Of a stretch of DNA of 23,656 nucleotides, positions 7,132 through 15,358 are shown one piece after another. This DNA comes from QQUD01 sp039029915 (lineage in GTDB: Bacteria; Chloroflexota; Anaerolineae; Promineifilales; Promineifilaceae): positions 1 to 23,656 of the forward strand of contig JBCCFD010000075.1 of the NCBI GenBank assembly GCA_039029915.1. Direction: 5' to 3'. The translations under genes were made by a program, and so were the position numbers. The notes beneath the pieces are model-generated. The model was not told where the DNA came from and searched no databases. It worked only from the letters and a program-made list of their open reading frames with translations. Numbering within the stretch: the first letter of the stretch is position 1; each line of letters opens with the position of its first letter.

Positions 7132-9648
7132 ATGGAAAGAATTTCTGACCCTAATCAGACATCTGTAGCATTGGGTGCTCAGCTGTTTTTAACACATTTC
7201 TTAGCGGGCTTAACGGCCGTAATTCTGTTTGGAACCTTTGCCCAACAAACGAGCTTCTGGATCATAACGGCCGTTTCTGCTGGATTCTTGGGACTCATTC
7301 TTAACATCAATCTACAAATCAGCCTGCACCGCTTACACTGGATTTTGATCCATTTACAGAATATGCAGGCTAACATCCTAATAAAGCCCAATCGGCACGG
7401 TCCGCTGATGGGAATCATGCGGTTGATGGCGGGGTTTGTTGAACAGGAACGGCCGTTTGCCCACCAGCGCGAAAAGGTTCTCCAACAGGTGAGCGAAGCC
7501 GCCGCCCAAGAAACCCGTCATCGACTAGGGCGCGATTTGCACGATTCCATCAAACAGCAGTTGTTCAACATCAACATCAGTACGGCGGCCGCTCAAAATC
7601 AGCTGCCGACCAACCCTGAAAAAGCCAACGAAATTTTGGCCGATGTGCGTCATTCCACCCAAGGCGCGCTGGTTGAAATGAAGGCGCTCTTGCAGCAGCT
7701 TTCGCCGGCCCCGCTAGCAAAGGTTGGGTTGGTCGAAGCAATCAAAGCGCAGGGTGAAGCGTTAGCTTATCGCACCGGTGCCGAAGTCGATGTTCAAATT
7801 GGCAACCTCCCAGACGATGAGCAATTCCCGATGGGGGCGCAAGAAGCACTGTTCCGAATTGTGCAGGAAGCGCTGAGCAACGTGGCGCGTCACGCCAGAG
7901 CCAGCCGCGTAACGCTTGCCTTAGCTCAACAAGGACAGCGTCTAAGTCTGATGATTAAAGACGATGGGCAAGGCTTCGTGTCGACTGCTTCGACAGGCTC
8001 AGCAACCAGTGCTTCAACAGGCTCAGCCGGTACCGATTCGCACGGCATGGGACTCTCCAATATCAAAAATCGCCTATCAGAACTGGATGGAGATTTAGAT
8101 ATTGAGAGTGCGCCGAACAGAGGCACGATTATCTCAATTCTGGTTCCCCTCCTACAAACAATGACTCAAAAGGAACAAGAAATGATCACCACAGACCATA
8201 CATTAAATCGTTTTTCGCTCGTTGGTATTGGCGGGGGGCTGCTTTTGTCTGCCCTTCTTTTTTATCCGCTTTATATTTATTTACCTGGCCTGTATGTCGC
8301 TGGGTGGGAAGGGGGAACGGCCGTTATCAGTACCGTTCTCGCTGTTCTTGCCATACCGCTTCTCATCTCAATCGGAACCTTCACTGCCAAACAACTACCT
8401 GCCCAAACACGGCTACAGCAAGCAATAGCCGGTGGGATCGGCGCATATATTTCCTTTACCATATTTATTTTTTTACTAGGAGGGAGTTCAGTCATTGTCT
8501 ATGGCGCACGCAGTTTGTTTGAACATGGCTTAGTGGAGGCACAGTCCGAAACAATCTTTATCTATCAACTCATTGAGGGGGTTTTGGGGGTCGTGTGGGG
8601 TTGGTTTCCCGCTTTTTGGGTAGGAACGGTCACGTCACTTTTACTAGGTGCAATTGGCGGTCTTCTCTCCTCCCAAACCAACTCAAGTCAACCTCAAAAG
8701 CTGAGTGAACAGTCGCGCTTTACCATCTTGACGTCAATGACCACCCTTCCTATCAGCAGTTTATTCACGATCGTCGTCTCGCTGGCCGTGTTCCCGCTTT
8801 TAGATTCACAAATCGTCATAGCCTCTGAAGAGGTTATGGAGGCTGGATTTTTATTGACCTACCCCTTAGCTGGCATTACAAGCTGGCCTATTATTACCGT
8901 TTTTACAATTTACTTTTTAGGTTTGGCAACGGCCGTTTTTTTCATTCACACCACCCCACAAACGCTTGACCCTCGGCAACGAAAAGAGTTGCTGCTCCAA
9001 TCTTATTCAATGTTGCTCGTTACCATCGTTCTCCCTTTCTTTGTCCTAACCATCTTAGAGAATGCGCTTTGGCTACGCATTCTGATGGGACTAAATGCCC
9101 TAGCTGGTCTGATTTTTGTGCGGCTTATTATCAAGCTTGAGCGTTCGTTTCCACCGCGCTGGCCCCAGTTGGCATCGATTGGAGAGTGGCTGCTGACGGC
9201 AACTAGCTTTCTTCCCTTTATCCTCCTGCTGTTCAACAGAATCGGGCTGGGCCTTTCATTGGCAATCATTGGAATGATTGTTGGATTTACCCTAAATCGC
9301 CGCCACGGTCAGCTCTCTGCACACAAAAAAACGGCCGTTGCTCAAACAAGACTAGCCGTTGCCTTTGGCTCAACCTTACCAACCTTGTTGGCCTTTATCG
9401 TGCCACAACTCCCCATCTTGATCGTGGGATTCGGCTTGGCAGCCACAGTTAGCCGTGCCATTCCAATTCTGTCACCGAACCAAACCAGCAACCCACTCGC
9501 GGCAACAGAGCTTGTCCGTCAAATGTATGGTCTTAATATCTTCGGCATCCTAAGCTATTTCATGCTCGCAGTGATTATTATGGGAATTGTGCTTTTGGTT
9601 TTAAAATTAAGCGCGGTTTGGCACGAACAACAAAGTCAAACTTTATAA
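7132..9648 (+). CDS. NarL-type sensor histidine kinase with C-terminal polytopic membrane domain
   Basis: An 838-residue protein. The ATG at 7132 is preferred over an upstream TTG (7090) because GGAGAG (7120-7125) lies 6 bases before it. Domains in order: two N-terminal membrane helices (about 14-36 and 42-62); a linker; a HisKA_3 dimerisation domain with phospho-acceptor His137 (R-D-L-H-D-S); and an HATPase with N-box Asn250 (EALSN), G1 box D277-D-G-Q-G and G2 box H304-G-M-G-L. The kinase ends near residue 343. Then come about 480 residues of hydrophobic sequence with roughly 12 membrane helices and no motif I recognise. A two-unit 8-residue repeat (S-T-A-S-T-G-S-A type) interrupts the ATP lid between G1 and G2. 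It is followed 32 bases later by its response regulator. ATP hydrolysis and phosphotransfer look intact. The C-terminal domain may be a sensor or transporter; its role is unknown. Confidence 0.88.
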   Translation: MERISDPNQTSVALGAQLFLTHFLAGLTAVILFGTFAQQTSFWIITAVSAGFLGLILNINLQISLHRLHWILIHLQNMQANILIKPNRHGPLMGIMRLMAGFVEQERPFAHQREKVLQQVSEAAAQETRHRLGRDLHDSIKQQLFNINISTAAAQNQLPTNPEKANEILADVRHSTQGALVEMKALLQQLSPAPLAKVGLVEAIKAQGEALAYRTGAEVDVQIGNLPDDEQFPMGAQEALFRIVQEALSNVARHARASRVTLALAQQGQRLSLMIKDDGQGFVSTASTGSATSASTGSAGTDSHGMGLSNIKNRLSELDGDLDIESAPNRGTIISILVPLLQTMTQKEQEMITTDHTLNRFSLVGIGGGLLLSALLFYPLYIYLPGLYVAGWEGGTAVISTVLAVLAIPLLISIGTFTAKQLPAQTRLQQAIAGGIGAYISFTIFIFLLGGSSVIVYGARSLFEHGLVEAQSETIFIYQLIEGVLGVVWGWFPAFWVGTVTSLLLGAIGGLLSSQTNSSQPQKLSEQSRFTILTSMTTLPISSLFTIVVSLAVFPLLDSQIVIASEEVMEAGFLLTYPLAGITSWPIITVFTIYFLGLATAVFFIHTTPQTLDPRQRKELLLQSYSMLLVTIVLPFFVLTILENALWLRILMGLNALAGLIFVRLIIKLERSFPPRWPQLASIGEWLLTATSFLPFILLLFNRIGLGLSLAIIGMIVGFTLNRRHGQLSAHKKTAVAQTRLAVAFGSTLPTLLAFIVPQLPILIVGFGLAATVSRAIPILSPNQTSNPLAATELVRQMYGLNIFGILSYFMLAVIIMGIVLLVLKLSAVWHEQQSQTL
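7987..8027. repeat. Dispersed element, two 24-base units inside kinase gene
   Basis: GCTTCGACAGGCTCAGC (7987-8003) recurs as GCTTCAACAGGCTCAGC (8011-8027), 24 bases apart and in frame, encoding an Ala/Ser/Thr/Gly-rich stretch. A reverse-complement relative is at 10441-10457, and an 11-base identical core is at 6041-6051. Confidence 0.75.
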
Positions 9649-9680
9649 CGCTTATTCTACGGTTCAATTATTTTTGTAAA

Positions 9681-10334
9681 ATGTCGAAAATTCGTATTCT
9701 TCTTGTTGATGATCATACCGTGGTGCGCAAAGGCATTCGCACCTATTTAGACTCTTTTGAGGATACGGCCGTTATTGGTGAAGCACCCAGCGGCGAAGCC
9801 TGCCTCGATCTACTCGAAACGCTGCTGCCCGATGTGGTGGTGATGGATTTGCTCATGCCCGGCGGCATGGACGGACTGGAAACCACCCAAAAAGTACGTC
9901 AGCAATCACCCCACACGCAAATCGTTGTGCTAACCGCTTATACGGATGATGCTCGCGTTGTGGCAGCGCTGCGGGCTGGCGCCATTGGATATGTGCGTAA
10001 AGATGCGGATCCAGAGCTCCTATTAACGGCCGTTCGGGCAGCCGCCAAAGGACAATCAACGCTGGATCCAGCCATTGCGGGAAATATTTTGCAAGACCTC
10101 GTTCGGGGAACGGCCGTTGCGCCCGACCTCACCGAACGGGAAATGAACGTTTTGCGGGGTTTAGCCCATGGTAAAACCAATCGGGAAATTGCTGATGAGC
10201 TAGTCGTTAGCGGAGAAACCATCAAAACGCACGTCGGGAATATTCTATCCAAGCTGCAAATGACCCACCGCACTCAAGCCGTCATCGCTGCACTGAAACA
10301 GGGGCTCATTTCGCTAGATGAGATTGAGCTGTAA
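9681..10334 (+). CDS. LuxR/NarL-family response regulator
   Basis: A 217-residue regulator. The receiver domain (about 1-120) has the acidic pair D10-D11, phospho-acceptor Asp56 (V-M-D-L-L-M-P-G-G), the switch Thr (V-L-T-A-Y) and Lys (Y-V-R-K-D). The output domain (about 148-212) is a LuxR-type HTH: LTEREMNVLRGLAHGKTNRE, then GETIKTHVGNILSKL. The start at 9681 is chosen because L-L-V-D-D-H must lie at the N-terminus; the longer frame from 9618 would overlap the kinase and add a non-family extension. No ribosome site is visible before this ATG, so translation may be coupled to the kinase, which ends 32 bases upstream. It should be phosphorylated by that kinase and control transcription, targets unknown. 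Confidence 0.93.
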   Translation: MSKIRILLVDDHTVVRKGIRTYLDSFEDTAVIGEAPSGEACLDLLETLLPDVVVMDLLMPGGMDGLETTQKVRQQSPHTQIVVLTAYTDDARVVAALRAGAIGYVRKDADPELLLTAVRAAAKGQSTLDPAIAGNILQDLVRGTAVAPDLTEREMNVLRGLAHGKTNREIADELVVSGETIKTHVGNILSKLQMTHRTQAVIAALKQGLISLDEIEL

Positions 10335-10385
10335 TGAGGGGCTCTTACAAAGGGTCAAAGGAGGAAGTTGGCAAGCGGCAGGTCG

Positions 10386-10424
10386 CAATTAACATTTAAC
10401 AACCTACCCAATTACCAATTACCC
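10386..10424. repeat. AT-rich tandem tract (ATTACC units)
   Basis: Degenerate ATTAACATTTAAC and CAATTACCAATTACC units lie in the 202-base gap between the response regulator and the methyltransferase. The same unit style recurs before several other genes here. Confidence 0.55.
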
Positions 10425-10440
10425 TTCCTCAATCAAGGTG

Positions 10441-10457
10441 CCTGAGCTTATCGAAGG
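10441..10457. repeat. Dispersed element copy, reverse orientation
   Basis: CCTGAGCTTATCGAAGG is the reverse-complement relative of the element in the kinase gene (13 of 15 core positions match GCTTCGACAGGCTCAGC reversed). It lies between genes, 80 bases before the methyltransferase start. Confidence 0.55.
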
Positions 10458-10536
10458 CTTCACCCCTCCCTCTTTTGCCACATCCCCAGAATCCCACTAA
10501 AATCAAGTCAACTTTCAATGAAAAGGGAAAATAAAA

Positions 10537-11367
10537 ATGGACAATCGTCGTCAGGATCAATCTTATTTAACGGGCACACAGTACAAAGATTCTTCAAATC
10601 TCAACGCACGAATCAATCTACATCGTGACTACACGCAAGCTGAGCACGCTTGGCAGCCCTGGGTATTTGAGCGACTCAAATTAAAAGCGGGACAAAAGGT
10701 ACTGGAATGCGGCTGTGGATCGGGCAAGCTCTGGCAAGAGAATTTGGATGATATTCCTGAACGGTGCCACATCACCCTATCAGACCTTTCAGAAGGTATG
10801 GTATCTGACGCCAAAGCCAATCTTGGTGACAACAATCATCATTTTGATTTCCAACCTTTGAATATTGAAACCCTGCCTTTTGAAGAGAATACATTCGACA
10901 CGGTCATTGCGAATCATATGCTCTACCATGTACCTGACATTCCCAAGGCAATTACTGAAGTTACGCGCGTGTTGATGCCAAACGGCCGTTTTGTGGCCGC
11001 CACCAACGGCAACAATCACCTCAAAGAGCTGACCGAAATTGGACGAGAGCTGTTTGATGATGTCGAAGAGCTAGACAACACGCGCCTAAAAATGCTCGAG
11101 ACAAGAATGTTCGATTTCCGCTTACAAAACGGCATTGAATTCCTCGAAGAACATTTCTCTCAGGTTGACCTGCACCTTTACGAAAGCAACCTACTGGTAA
11201 CGGAATCTGCGCCGCTCGTTCGATACGTTATGTCAATGATTGGCGTTGACCAAAATCCACCCGAAGGTGTTATCGAAAAACTAACCACCTACCTTGACAA
11301 TGAAATTAGCACCAAAGGACATATCTTCATTACGAAAGAGACCGGGTTGTTTGTCGCAAAGATGTAG
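10537..11367 (+). CDS. Class I SAM-dependent methyltransferase
   Basis: A 276-residue methyltransferase of the Methyltransf_11/25 type. The SAM-binding motif I is VLECGCGSG at residues 55-63, an acidic residue follows in T-L-S-D-L-S (strand 2), F-D-T-V-I-A-N-H-M-L-Y-H-V marks motif IV, and VLMPNGRFVAATNG marks the post-motif strand. The His-rich Y-H-V-P stretch is common in small-molecule methyltransferases of the UbiE/Coq5-like group, but the substrate cannot be told. An AAAAGGG ribosome site is about 9 bases before the ATG. It probably has its own transcript, since over 200 bases separate it from the regulator. It stands apart from any biosynthetic genes. Confidence 0.88.
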   Translation: MDNRRQDQSYLTGTQYKDSSNLNARINLHRDYTQAEHAWQPWVFERLKLKAGQKVLECGCGSGKLWQENLDDIPERCHITLSDLSEGMVSDAKANLGDNNHHFDFQPLNIETLPFEENTFDTVIANHMLYHVPDIPKAITEVTRVLMPNGRFVAATNGNNHLKELTEIGRELFDDVEELDNTRLKMLETRMFDFRLQNGIEFLEEHFSQVDLHLYESNLLVTESAPLVRYVMSMIGVDQNPPEGVIEKLTTYLDNEISTKGHIFITKETGLFVAKM

Positions 11368-11388
11368 CTTAGGGAGCGGGAATTGGTA

Positions 11389-11449
11389 AATTTACGATTT
11401 ACGATTTGCGATTTACGACTTTCCTAATAACCAATAACCTAATTACCAT
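11389..11449. repeat. ATTTACG heptamer tandem and ATTACC tract
   Basis: Four imperfect copies of the 7-base unit ATTTACG (about 11389-11418) are followed by CCTAATAACCAATAACCTAA-type units, filling most of the 99-base gap before the hydrolase gene and ending just before its ribosome site at 11452. Confidence 0.7.
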
Positions 11450-11466
11450 CCAAAGGATTTTCTCCT

Positions 11467-12654
11467 ATGAATCACGCTTCTCCCGAATCAGTCGGTATTT
11501 CATCAGAACAGTTAGCCCATATTTCGCCAAGCATGCAGCAGTACGTTGATAGCAATCGCGTGGCTGGCATTGTGACTCTGGCAGCGAGGCGGGGGCAGGT
11601 TGTTCATTTGGATAGCTGGGGTGTTCAAGATTTAAAAACACAAGCTCCTATGCAAACGGACTCTATTTTTCGCATCTTTTCGATGACAAAACCGATTGTC
11701 AGCGTAGCCTTGATGATGATGTTTGAACAGGGCAAATTCCAGCTCTTTGACCCAATTTCTAAATATCTACCTAAATTTGAAAGTGTGAAAGTCATGAATG
11801 TGGATGGGTCAACAGAAGCATTGGCAGGCCCAATCACGTTTCATCACGTGTTGACCCATCAATCTGGCCTAAGCTATGGTTTTTTCCAAGATTCTCCGGT
11901 TGAGAAGCTTTACCAAGAAGCTAAACTATTTGACCCGATGCGCCCGCTCGGCACGTTTATTGATATGGTTGCTGAACTACCGCTTTGCTTCCAGCCGGGC
12001 GCAGGGTGGCGGTATAGCGTAGCAACAGATGTCGTGGGTCGACTGGTTGAACTGATGGCGGATATGCCCTTAGCGGATTATTTGCAAGAGAAGATTTTAC
12101 GGCCGTTAAACATGACCGACACCAACTATTGGACAGCTCAAGAAAACGCCGCACGTCTAACCACACTTTACGGCGACACAATTGAACACGGCCGTATGAC
12201 ACCCATGGATGTGCCTCCAAAAACACCGCACCTTCACCCTAACGTAGGGCAACGCGGCGGCAGCGGCTTACTGTCAACTGCCCAAGATTACGTTAAATTC
12301 GCCCAGATGATTCTCAACAAAGGACGCTACGAAGGCCAGCGCTTTTTAGGCCCTCGCACCGTTGACTATATGACCCAAAATCATATTCCAGCCAGCCACT
12401 TCCCACTCACCATTGGTACACCAATGATGGGCTTAGGTTTTGGTTTAGGCTTCAGCGTGATCATGGACACGTCGGCTAACGGCGTGATGGGCTCAATTGG
12501 CAATCACGGCTGGAGCGGTATGGCTGACACTCATTTTTGGGTCGACAGCAAGGAAGACCTTATTGGTATCACCTGTACCCAATACATCGCCGAAGAAATC
12601 ACCAACATTCGGCATGATTTTAAGAACATCTTATATTCAGCCATAATGGATTAG
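11467..12654 (+). CDS. Serine hydrolase, beta-lactamase family (class C / EstB-like)
   Basis: A 395-residue member of the PF00144 family. The active-site S72-M-T-K75 (S-x-x-K) is present, as is the tyrosine motif Y183-S-V (W-R-Y-S-V-A-T-D) in place of the strict Y-x-N of class C beta-lactamases, and H-G-W-S-G at 347-351 in the KTG/HxG position. The Y-S-V form and length are typical of esterases and D-aminopeptidase-like hydrolases, so antibiotic resistance should not be assumed. No signal peptide is visible, which also points to a cytoplasmic esterase or amidase. AAAGGA (11452-11457) lies 9 bases before the ATG. It is followed 46 bases later by the RNA methyltransferase gene, same strand. Confidence 0.9.
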   Translation: MNHASPESVGISSEQLAHISPSMQQYVDSNRVAGIVTLAARRGQVVHLDSWGVQDLKTQAPMQTDSIFRIFSMTKPIVSVALMMMFEQGKFQLFDPISKYLPKFESVKVMNVDGSTEALAGPITFHHVLTHQSGLSYGFFQDSPVEKLYQEAKLFDPMRPLGTFIDMVAELPLCFQPGAGWRYSVATDVVGRLVELMADMPLADYLQEKILRPLNMTDTNYWTAQENAARLTTLYGDTIEHGRMTPMDVPPKTPHLHPNVGQRGGSGLLSTAQDYVKFAQMILNKGRYEGQRFLGPRTVDYMTQNHIPASHFPLTIGTPMMGLGFGLGFSVIMDTSANGVMGSIGNHGWSGMADTHFWVDSKEDLIGITCTQYIAEEITNIRHDFKNILYSAIMD

Positions 12655-12700
12655 AGTATTTGGCATGGTGTCACCTGCAACATGCCACTTGCAACTTACT

Positions 12701-13831
12701 ATGCTTACCTTAATCGCCACAACCACCTTCGGCTTAGAAAAAGTCGTCAAGAATGAGCTTAAAGCGCTTGGCTTTCCAAAGAGCCGCGGGTTTGATGGCG
12801 GTGTTGAGTTTGAAGCAACCGTTGCTGATATTCCTCGCGTCAATTTTTGGCTCCGCAGTGCAGATCGGGTGCAGTTAAAGATGGGCACATTTACGGCCGT
12901 TACCTTCGATGAACTGTTTGAACAGACAAAAGCGATCCCTTGGGAAGCGTGGATTCCGGTAGACGGCCGTTTTACGGTCAAAGGCAAATCCGTCAAATCA
13001 CAGCTTAGCAATGTCAGTGCCTGCCAGTCGATCGTTAAAAAAGCGGTGGTTGATCGGCTCAAATCGAAATATCACGTTGACTGGTTTGAAGAGACTGGGG
13101 CTAGCTACACCATTCAGGTGGCCCTGCTGCACAACAAGGTGACTTTAACCATCGATACCTCCGGCTCAGGTTTACATAAACGAGGATATCGACTTGATTA
13201 TGGCCAAGCACCCATTAAAGAAACGATAGGAGCAGCGCTTGTCCAGCTCAGCTTTTGGAACAAAGAGCGCCTCCTAATTGACCCCATGTGTGGCTCTGGC
13301 ACCATTTTGATAGAGGCGGCCATGATTGCGCGCAACATTGCTCCTGGGCTACGACGCTCGTTTGCCTCCCAAGAGTGGCAGGCCATTCCTAAAGCTGATT
13401 GGGATAATGCGCGCACCGAAGCCAGAGACTCACGCCATCGAGAACAGATTGATTTGCAGCTAACGGGGTACGATATCGATCCCAAATACATCGCCTACTG
13501 CAAAGAGAATGCGAAGCGAGCTGGTGTCTCAAAAGATGTTCAATTTGAGCAAAAAGATGTTAAAAAGCTCTGGATCGACCAGCAGTATGGGGTTTTAATC
13601 ACCAATGCCCCTTACGGGGTGCGCATGGCTTCGTTTCAAGAGCTTAATCAAATTTACATTTCGCTCAACAAAACGTTCCGCAAAAAATTCGGCTGGTCGA
13701 TCTATGTGCTCACAGCTGACAAGAAGTTTCCCAATTACTTTAAGCGCGCCAAGCCAAATAGAGTGCGCAAGCTGTATAACGGCCGTATTGAAACACACTA
13801 TTATCAATATTACGGTGAGAAGCCTACTTAA
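12701..13831 (+). CDS. ypsC: THUMP-domain rRNA methyltransferase (YpsC/RlmL-type)
   Basis: A 376-residue protein closely following B. subtilis YpsC in order of motifs. It has an N-terminal ferredoxin-like/THUMP region (about 1-160) with F-D-E-L-F-E-Q-T-K-A-I and G-K-S-V-K-S-Q-L-S-N-V, the link SGSGLHKRGYR, then a UPF0020 methyltransferase domain with SAM motif D194-P-M-C-G-S-G-T201 and a catalytic tetrapeptide read as N302-A-P-Y. RlmL makes m2G2445 in E. coli 23S rRNA, and a similar N2-guanine methylation of rRNA is likely here. The usual tetrapeptide is N-P-P-Y or D-P-P-Y; Ala replaces the first Pro. The start at 12701 is chosen over an in-frame ATG at 12665, because the extra 12 codons come from a simple repeat and are absent from the family. 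Confidence 0.9.
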   Translation: MLTLIATTTFGLEKVVKNELKALGFPKSRGFDGGVEFEATVADIPRVNFWLRSADRVQLKMGTFTAVTFDELFEQTKAIPWEAWIPVDGRFTVKGKSVKSQLSNVSACQSIVKKAVVDRLKSKYHVDWFEETGASYTIQVALLHNKVTLTIDTSGSGLHKRGYRLDYGQAPIKETIGAALVQLSFWNKERLLIDPMCGSGTILIEAAMIARNIAPGLRRSFASQEWQAIPKADWDNARTEARDSRHREQIDLQLTGYDIDPKYIAYCKENAKRAGVSKDVQFEQKDVKKLWIDQQYGVLITNAPYGVRMASFQELNQIYISLNKTFRKKFGWSIYVLTADKKFPNYFKRAKPNRVRKLYNGRIETHYYQYYGEKPT

Positions 13832-13869
13832 TTACCAATTGACAATTACCAGTTGGCAATTGCCAATTA
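13831..13869. repeat. ATTACCAATT tract with 14-bp palindrome
   Basis: Degenerate AATTACC/CAATTG units fill the 53-base gap before the VOC gene. TTGGCAATTGCCAA (13853-13866) is a perfect 14-bp palindrome, 18 bases before the ATG. It could be an operator but is more simply explained by the repeated units. Confidence 0.55.
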
Positions 13870-13884
13870 TTCTGAGGTCTTGTA

Positions 13885-14256
13885 ATGACACAACCAACCG
13901 CCAAAGACGTCAAAGCCTTTGTTCCCGCAAAAAATTTTAGTGAATCCCTAAACTTTTATCAGGCGTTGGGCTGGAAGTTAAACTGGCAAAACGGAGGCTT
14001 AGCCGAACTGGAGCTAGCCGGGAACCGTTTCTTCTTACAGGACTTTTACTTCAAGAAGCTGGCCGAAAACTTCATGCTTTATGTCAATGTAAATGATGCC
14101 CAGGGATGGTGGGAACATGTCTCTGCCGTTCTAGAATCTGGGGAGTTCCCGACTGCCCGTGCTCAACAACCGAAACATGAAACGTATGGGGCCACCGTAA
14201 CTTATGTTTGGGATCCTTCAGGGGTTTTGCTTCACTTCGCTGAGATTTTGGATTGA
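13885..14256 (+). CDS. VOC-fold (glyoxalase/bleomycin-resistance-like) protein
   Basis: A 123-residue single-domain protein of the vicinal oxygen chelate superfamily. Typical features are F-V-P-A-K-N-F-S-E-S-L-N-F-Y-Q-A-L-G-W at the start, L-E-L-A-G-N-R-F-F-L-Q in the first half, and a closing V-W-D-P-S-G-V-L-L-H-F-A-E. The final H and E could be metal ligands, but the N-terminal metal His of glyoxalase I is not evident, so it may be a binding protein rather than an enzyme. A GAGG ribosome site (13874-13877) lies 7 bases before the ATG. It lies 53 bases after the RNA methyltransferase and may be co-transcribed with it. Exact function is not known. Confidence 0.85.
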   Translation: MTQPTAKDVKAFVPAKNFSESLNFYQALGWKLNWQNGGLAELELAGNRFFLQDFYFKKLAENFMLYVNVNDAQGWWEHVSAVLESGEFPTARAQQPKHETYGATVTYVWDPSGVLLHFAEILD

Positions 14257-14356
14257 CCAATCATCTTAACCCGTTACCTCTTGAGCGAATCAACCCTCAA
14301 TTAGAAATGTCAAAACGAGGTTTTTAAAGCCCCATTGATAGGGCGATTCTGATGGT

Positions 14357-14379
14357 GCTCGGAGAATTCAACTCCGAGC
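14357..14379. other. 8-bp stem hairpin in convergent gap
   Basis: GCTCGGAG (14357-14364) pairs with CTCCGAGC (14372-14379) over a 7-base loop, within the 244-base gap between the VOC gene and the minus-strand SDR. No T-run follows on either side, so it is not a standard intrinsic terminator. It might still end transcripts from both sides. An AT-rich ATTACC tract (about 14445-14471) fills part of the rest. Confidence 0.4.
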
Positions 14380-14500
14380 CGCCAAAGTTGAGCGAAATAT
14401 TTTTAGGACTGTTAGCAGATCAAGCCATTACGCTTCTCACTTCCCAATCCTCAATTTTACCAATTACCAACAGCTCCTAAATAGCTTTGGGGTCAAAGCA

Positions 14501-15343
14501 CTAATCATCTGTTTCAAATCCATTATAAGGCGTTGAGGCTTCATGCTTCTCAACATCCCATGTTTTGCGCCAGAGGGAGCTGCCCCCATCCACCCGAATC
14601 GTTTCACCGGTAATATAAGCGGCAGCAGGAGATAGCAAAAATGTCACCATCGCGGCAATTTCAGATTCGGTCCCTAGTCGCTTAGCGGGAATATCCTTTT
14701 CAACCATCTTGAGATAAGAGGCAATAAACGCCGGATCGTATTGGGTAATGCCGTGCCCATAGATGGTGCCAGGCGCAACCGCATTGATCCTGACGCCACG
14801 GGACGCCCATTCGACAGCAAGGGTTTTAGTTAAATTCACCACACCCGCCCGCGCCGCGCCAGTGTGTGCCATCCCGGGAAAGCCGTTCCACATCTCAGCC
14901 ACAATGCTCACAATGGTGCCCCCCTTTTTAGACATCGCTCGATTAAACACGGCACGGCTCACATTGAAGGTGCCCGTTAAATTGGTTTCGATGACGGCGT
15001 GCCACCCTTTTTGGGAGATATTCTCGGCAGGGCTGGGGAACTGGCCGCCAGCGTTGTTAACGAGACCGTCAATTTTGCCGTGTTCATCAAGAATTTGAGT
15101 GATGGTTTCAGAAACGGCCGTTTCGTCCCGAATATTCAGCGCATAAAAGCTCGCCTGCCCGCCAGCCTCTTGAATCTCAACGGCCGTTTTTTCTAACCGC
15201 TCCACCTTACGCGCTGCCAAAATAACACGCCCCCCTAGCGAGGCCACCTCATGCGCAATCATCCGACCAATGCCAGTCCCGCCCCCCGTAATCAAAAACG
15301 TTTGATCTTTAAATAAATCCGGCCTGAAAATCGATCGATACAT
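14501..15343 (-). CDS. SDR resembling peroxisomal trans-2-enoyl-CoA reductase (PECR/DECR-like)
   Basis: A 280-residue SDR. The cofactor motif T-G-G-G-T-G-I-G is at residues 19-26, NNAGG at 96-100, and the C-terminal LLSPAAAYITGETIRVDGGS is a family hallmark. The segment HTGAARAGVVNLTKTLAVEW (160-179) closely follows PECR, where the catalytic Tyr stands in A-G-V-Y-N-L-T-K. Here that position is Val169; Lys173 is kept, and the Ser expected 13 residues before is Pro156. The classical Ser/Tyr pair is therefore missing, as also happens in dienoyl-CoA reductases. A role in reducing unsaturated acyl-CoA is possible but unproven. AAGGAG lies 8 bases before the ATG. Upstream on the same strand is an MFS transporter (122-base gap). 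Confidence 0.88.
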   Translation of the reverse strand: MYRSIFRPDLFKDQTFLITGGGTGIGRMIAHEVASLGGRVILAARKVERLEKTAVEIQEAGGQASFYALNIRDETAVSETITQILDEHGKIDGLVNNAGGQFPSPAENISQKGWHAVIETNLTGTFNVSRAVFNRAMSKKGGTIVSIVAEMWNGFPGMAHTGAARAGVVNLTKTLAVEWASRGVRINAVAPGTIYGHGITQYDPAFIASYLKMVEKDIPAKRLGTESEIAAMVTFLLSPAAAYITGETIRVDGGSSLWRKTWDVEKHEASTPYNGFETDD

Positions 15344-15358
15344 TCTTTTCTCCTTTTT

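Noticed and set aside
9618..9680. Longer start of the response regulator
   Set aside because: It would overlap the kinase and add residues before the conserved receiver start.
11467..12654. Antibiotic-resistance beta-lactamase
   Set aside because: The Tyr motif is Y-S-V, there is no signal peptide, and the family is mostly esterases; resistance is not supported.
12637..13062. 141-codon minus-strand frame
   Set aside because: Shadow of the THUMP methyltransferase gene.
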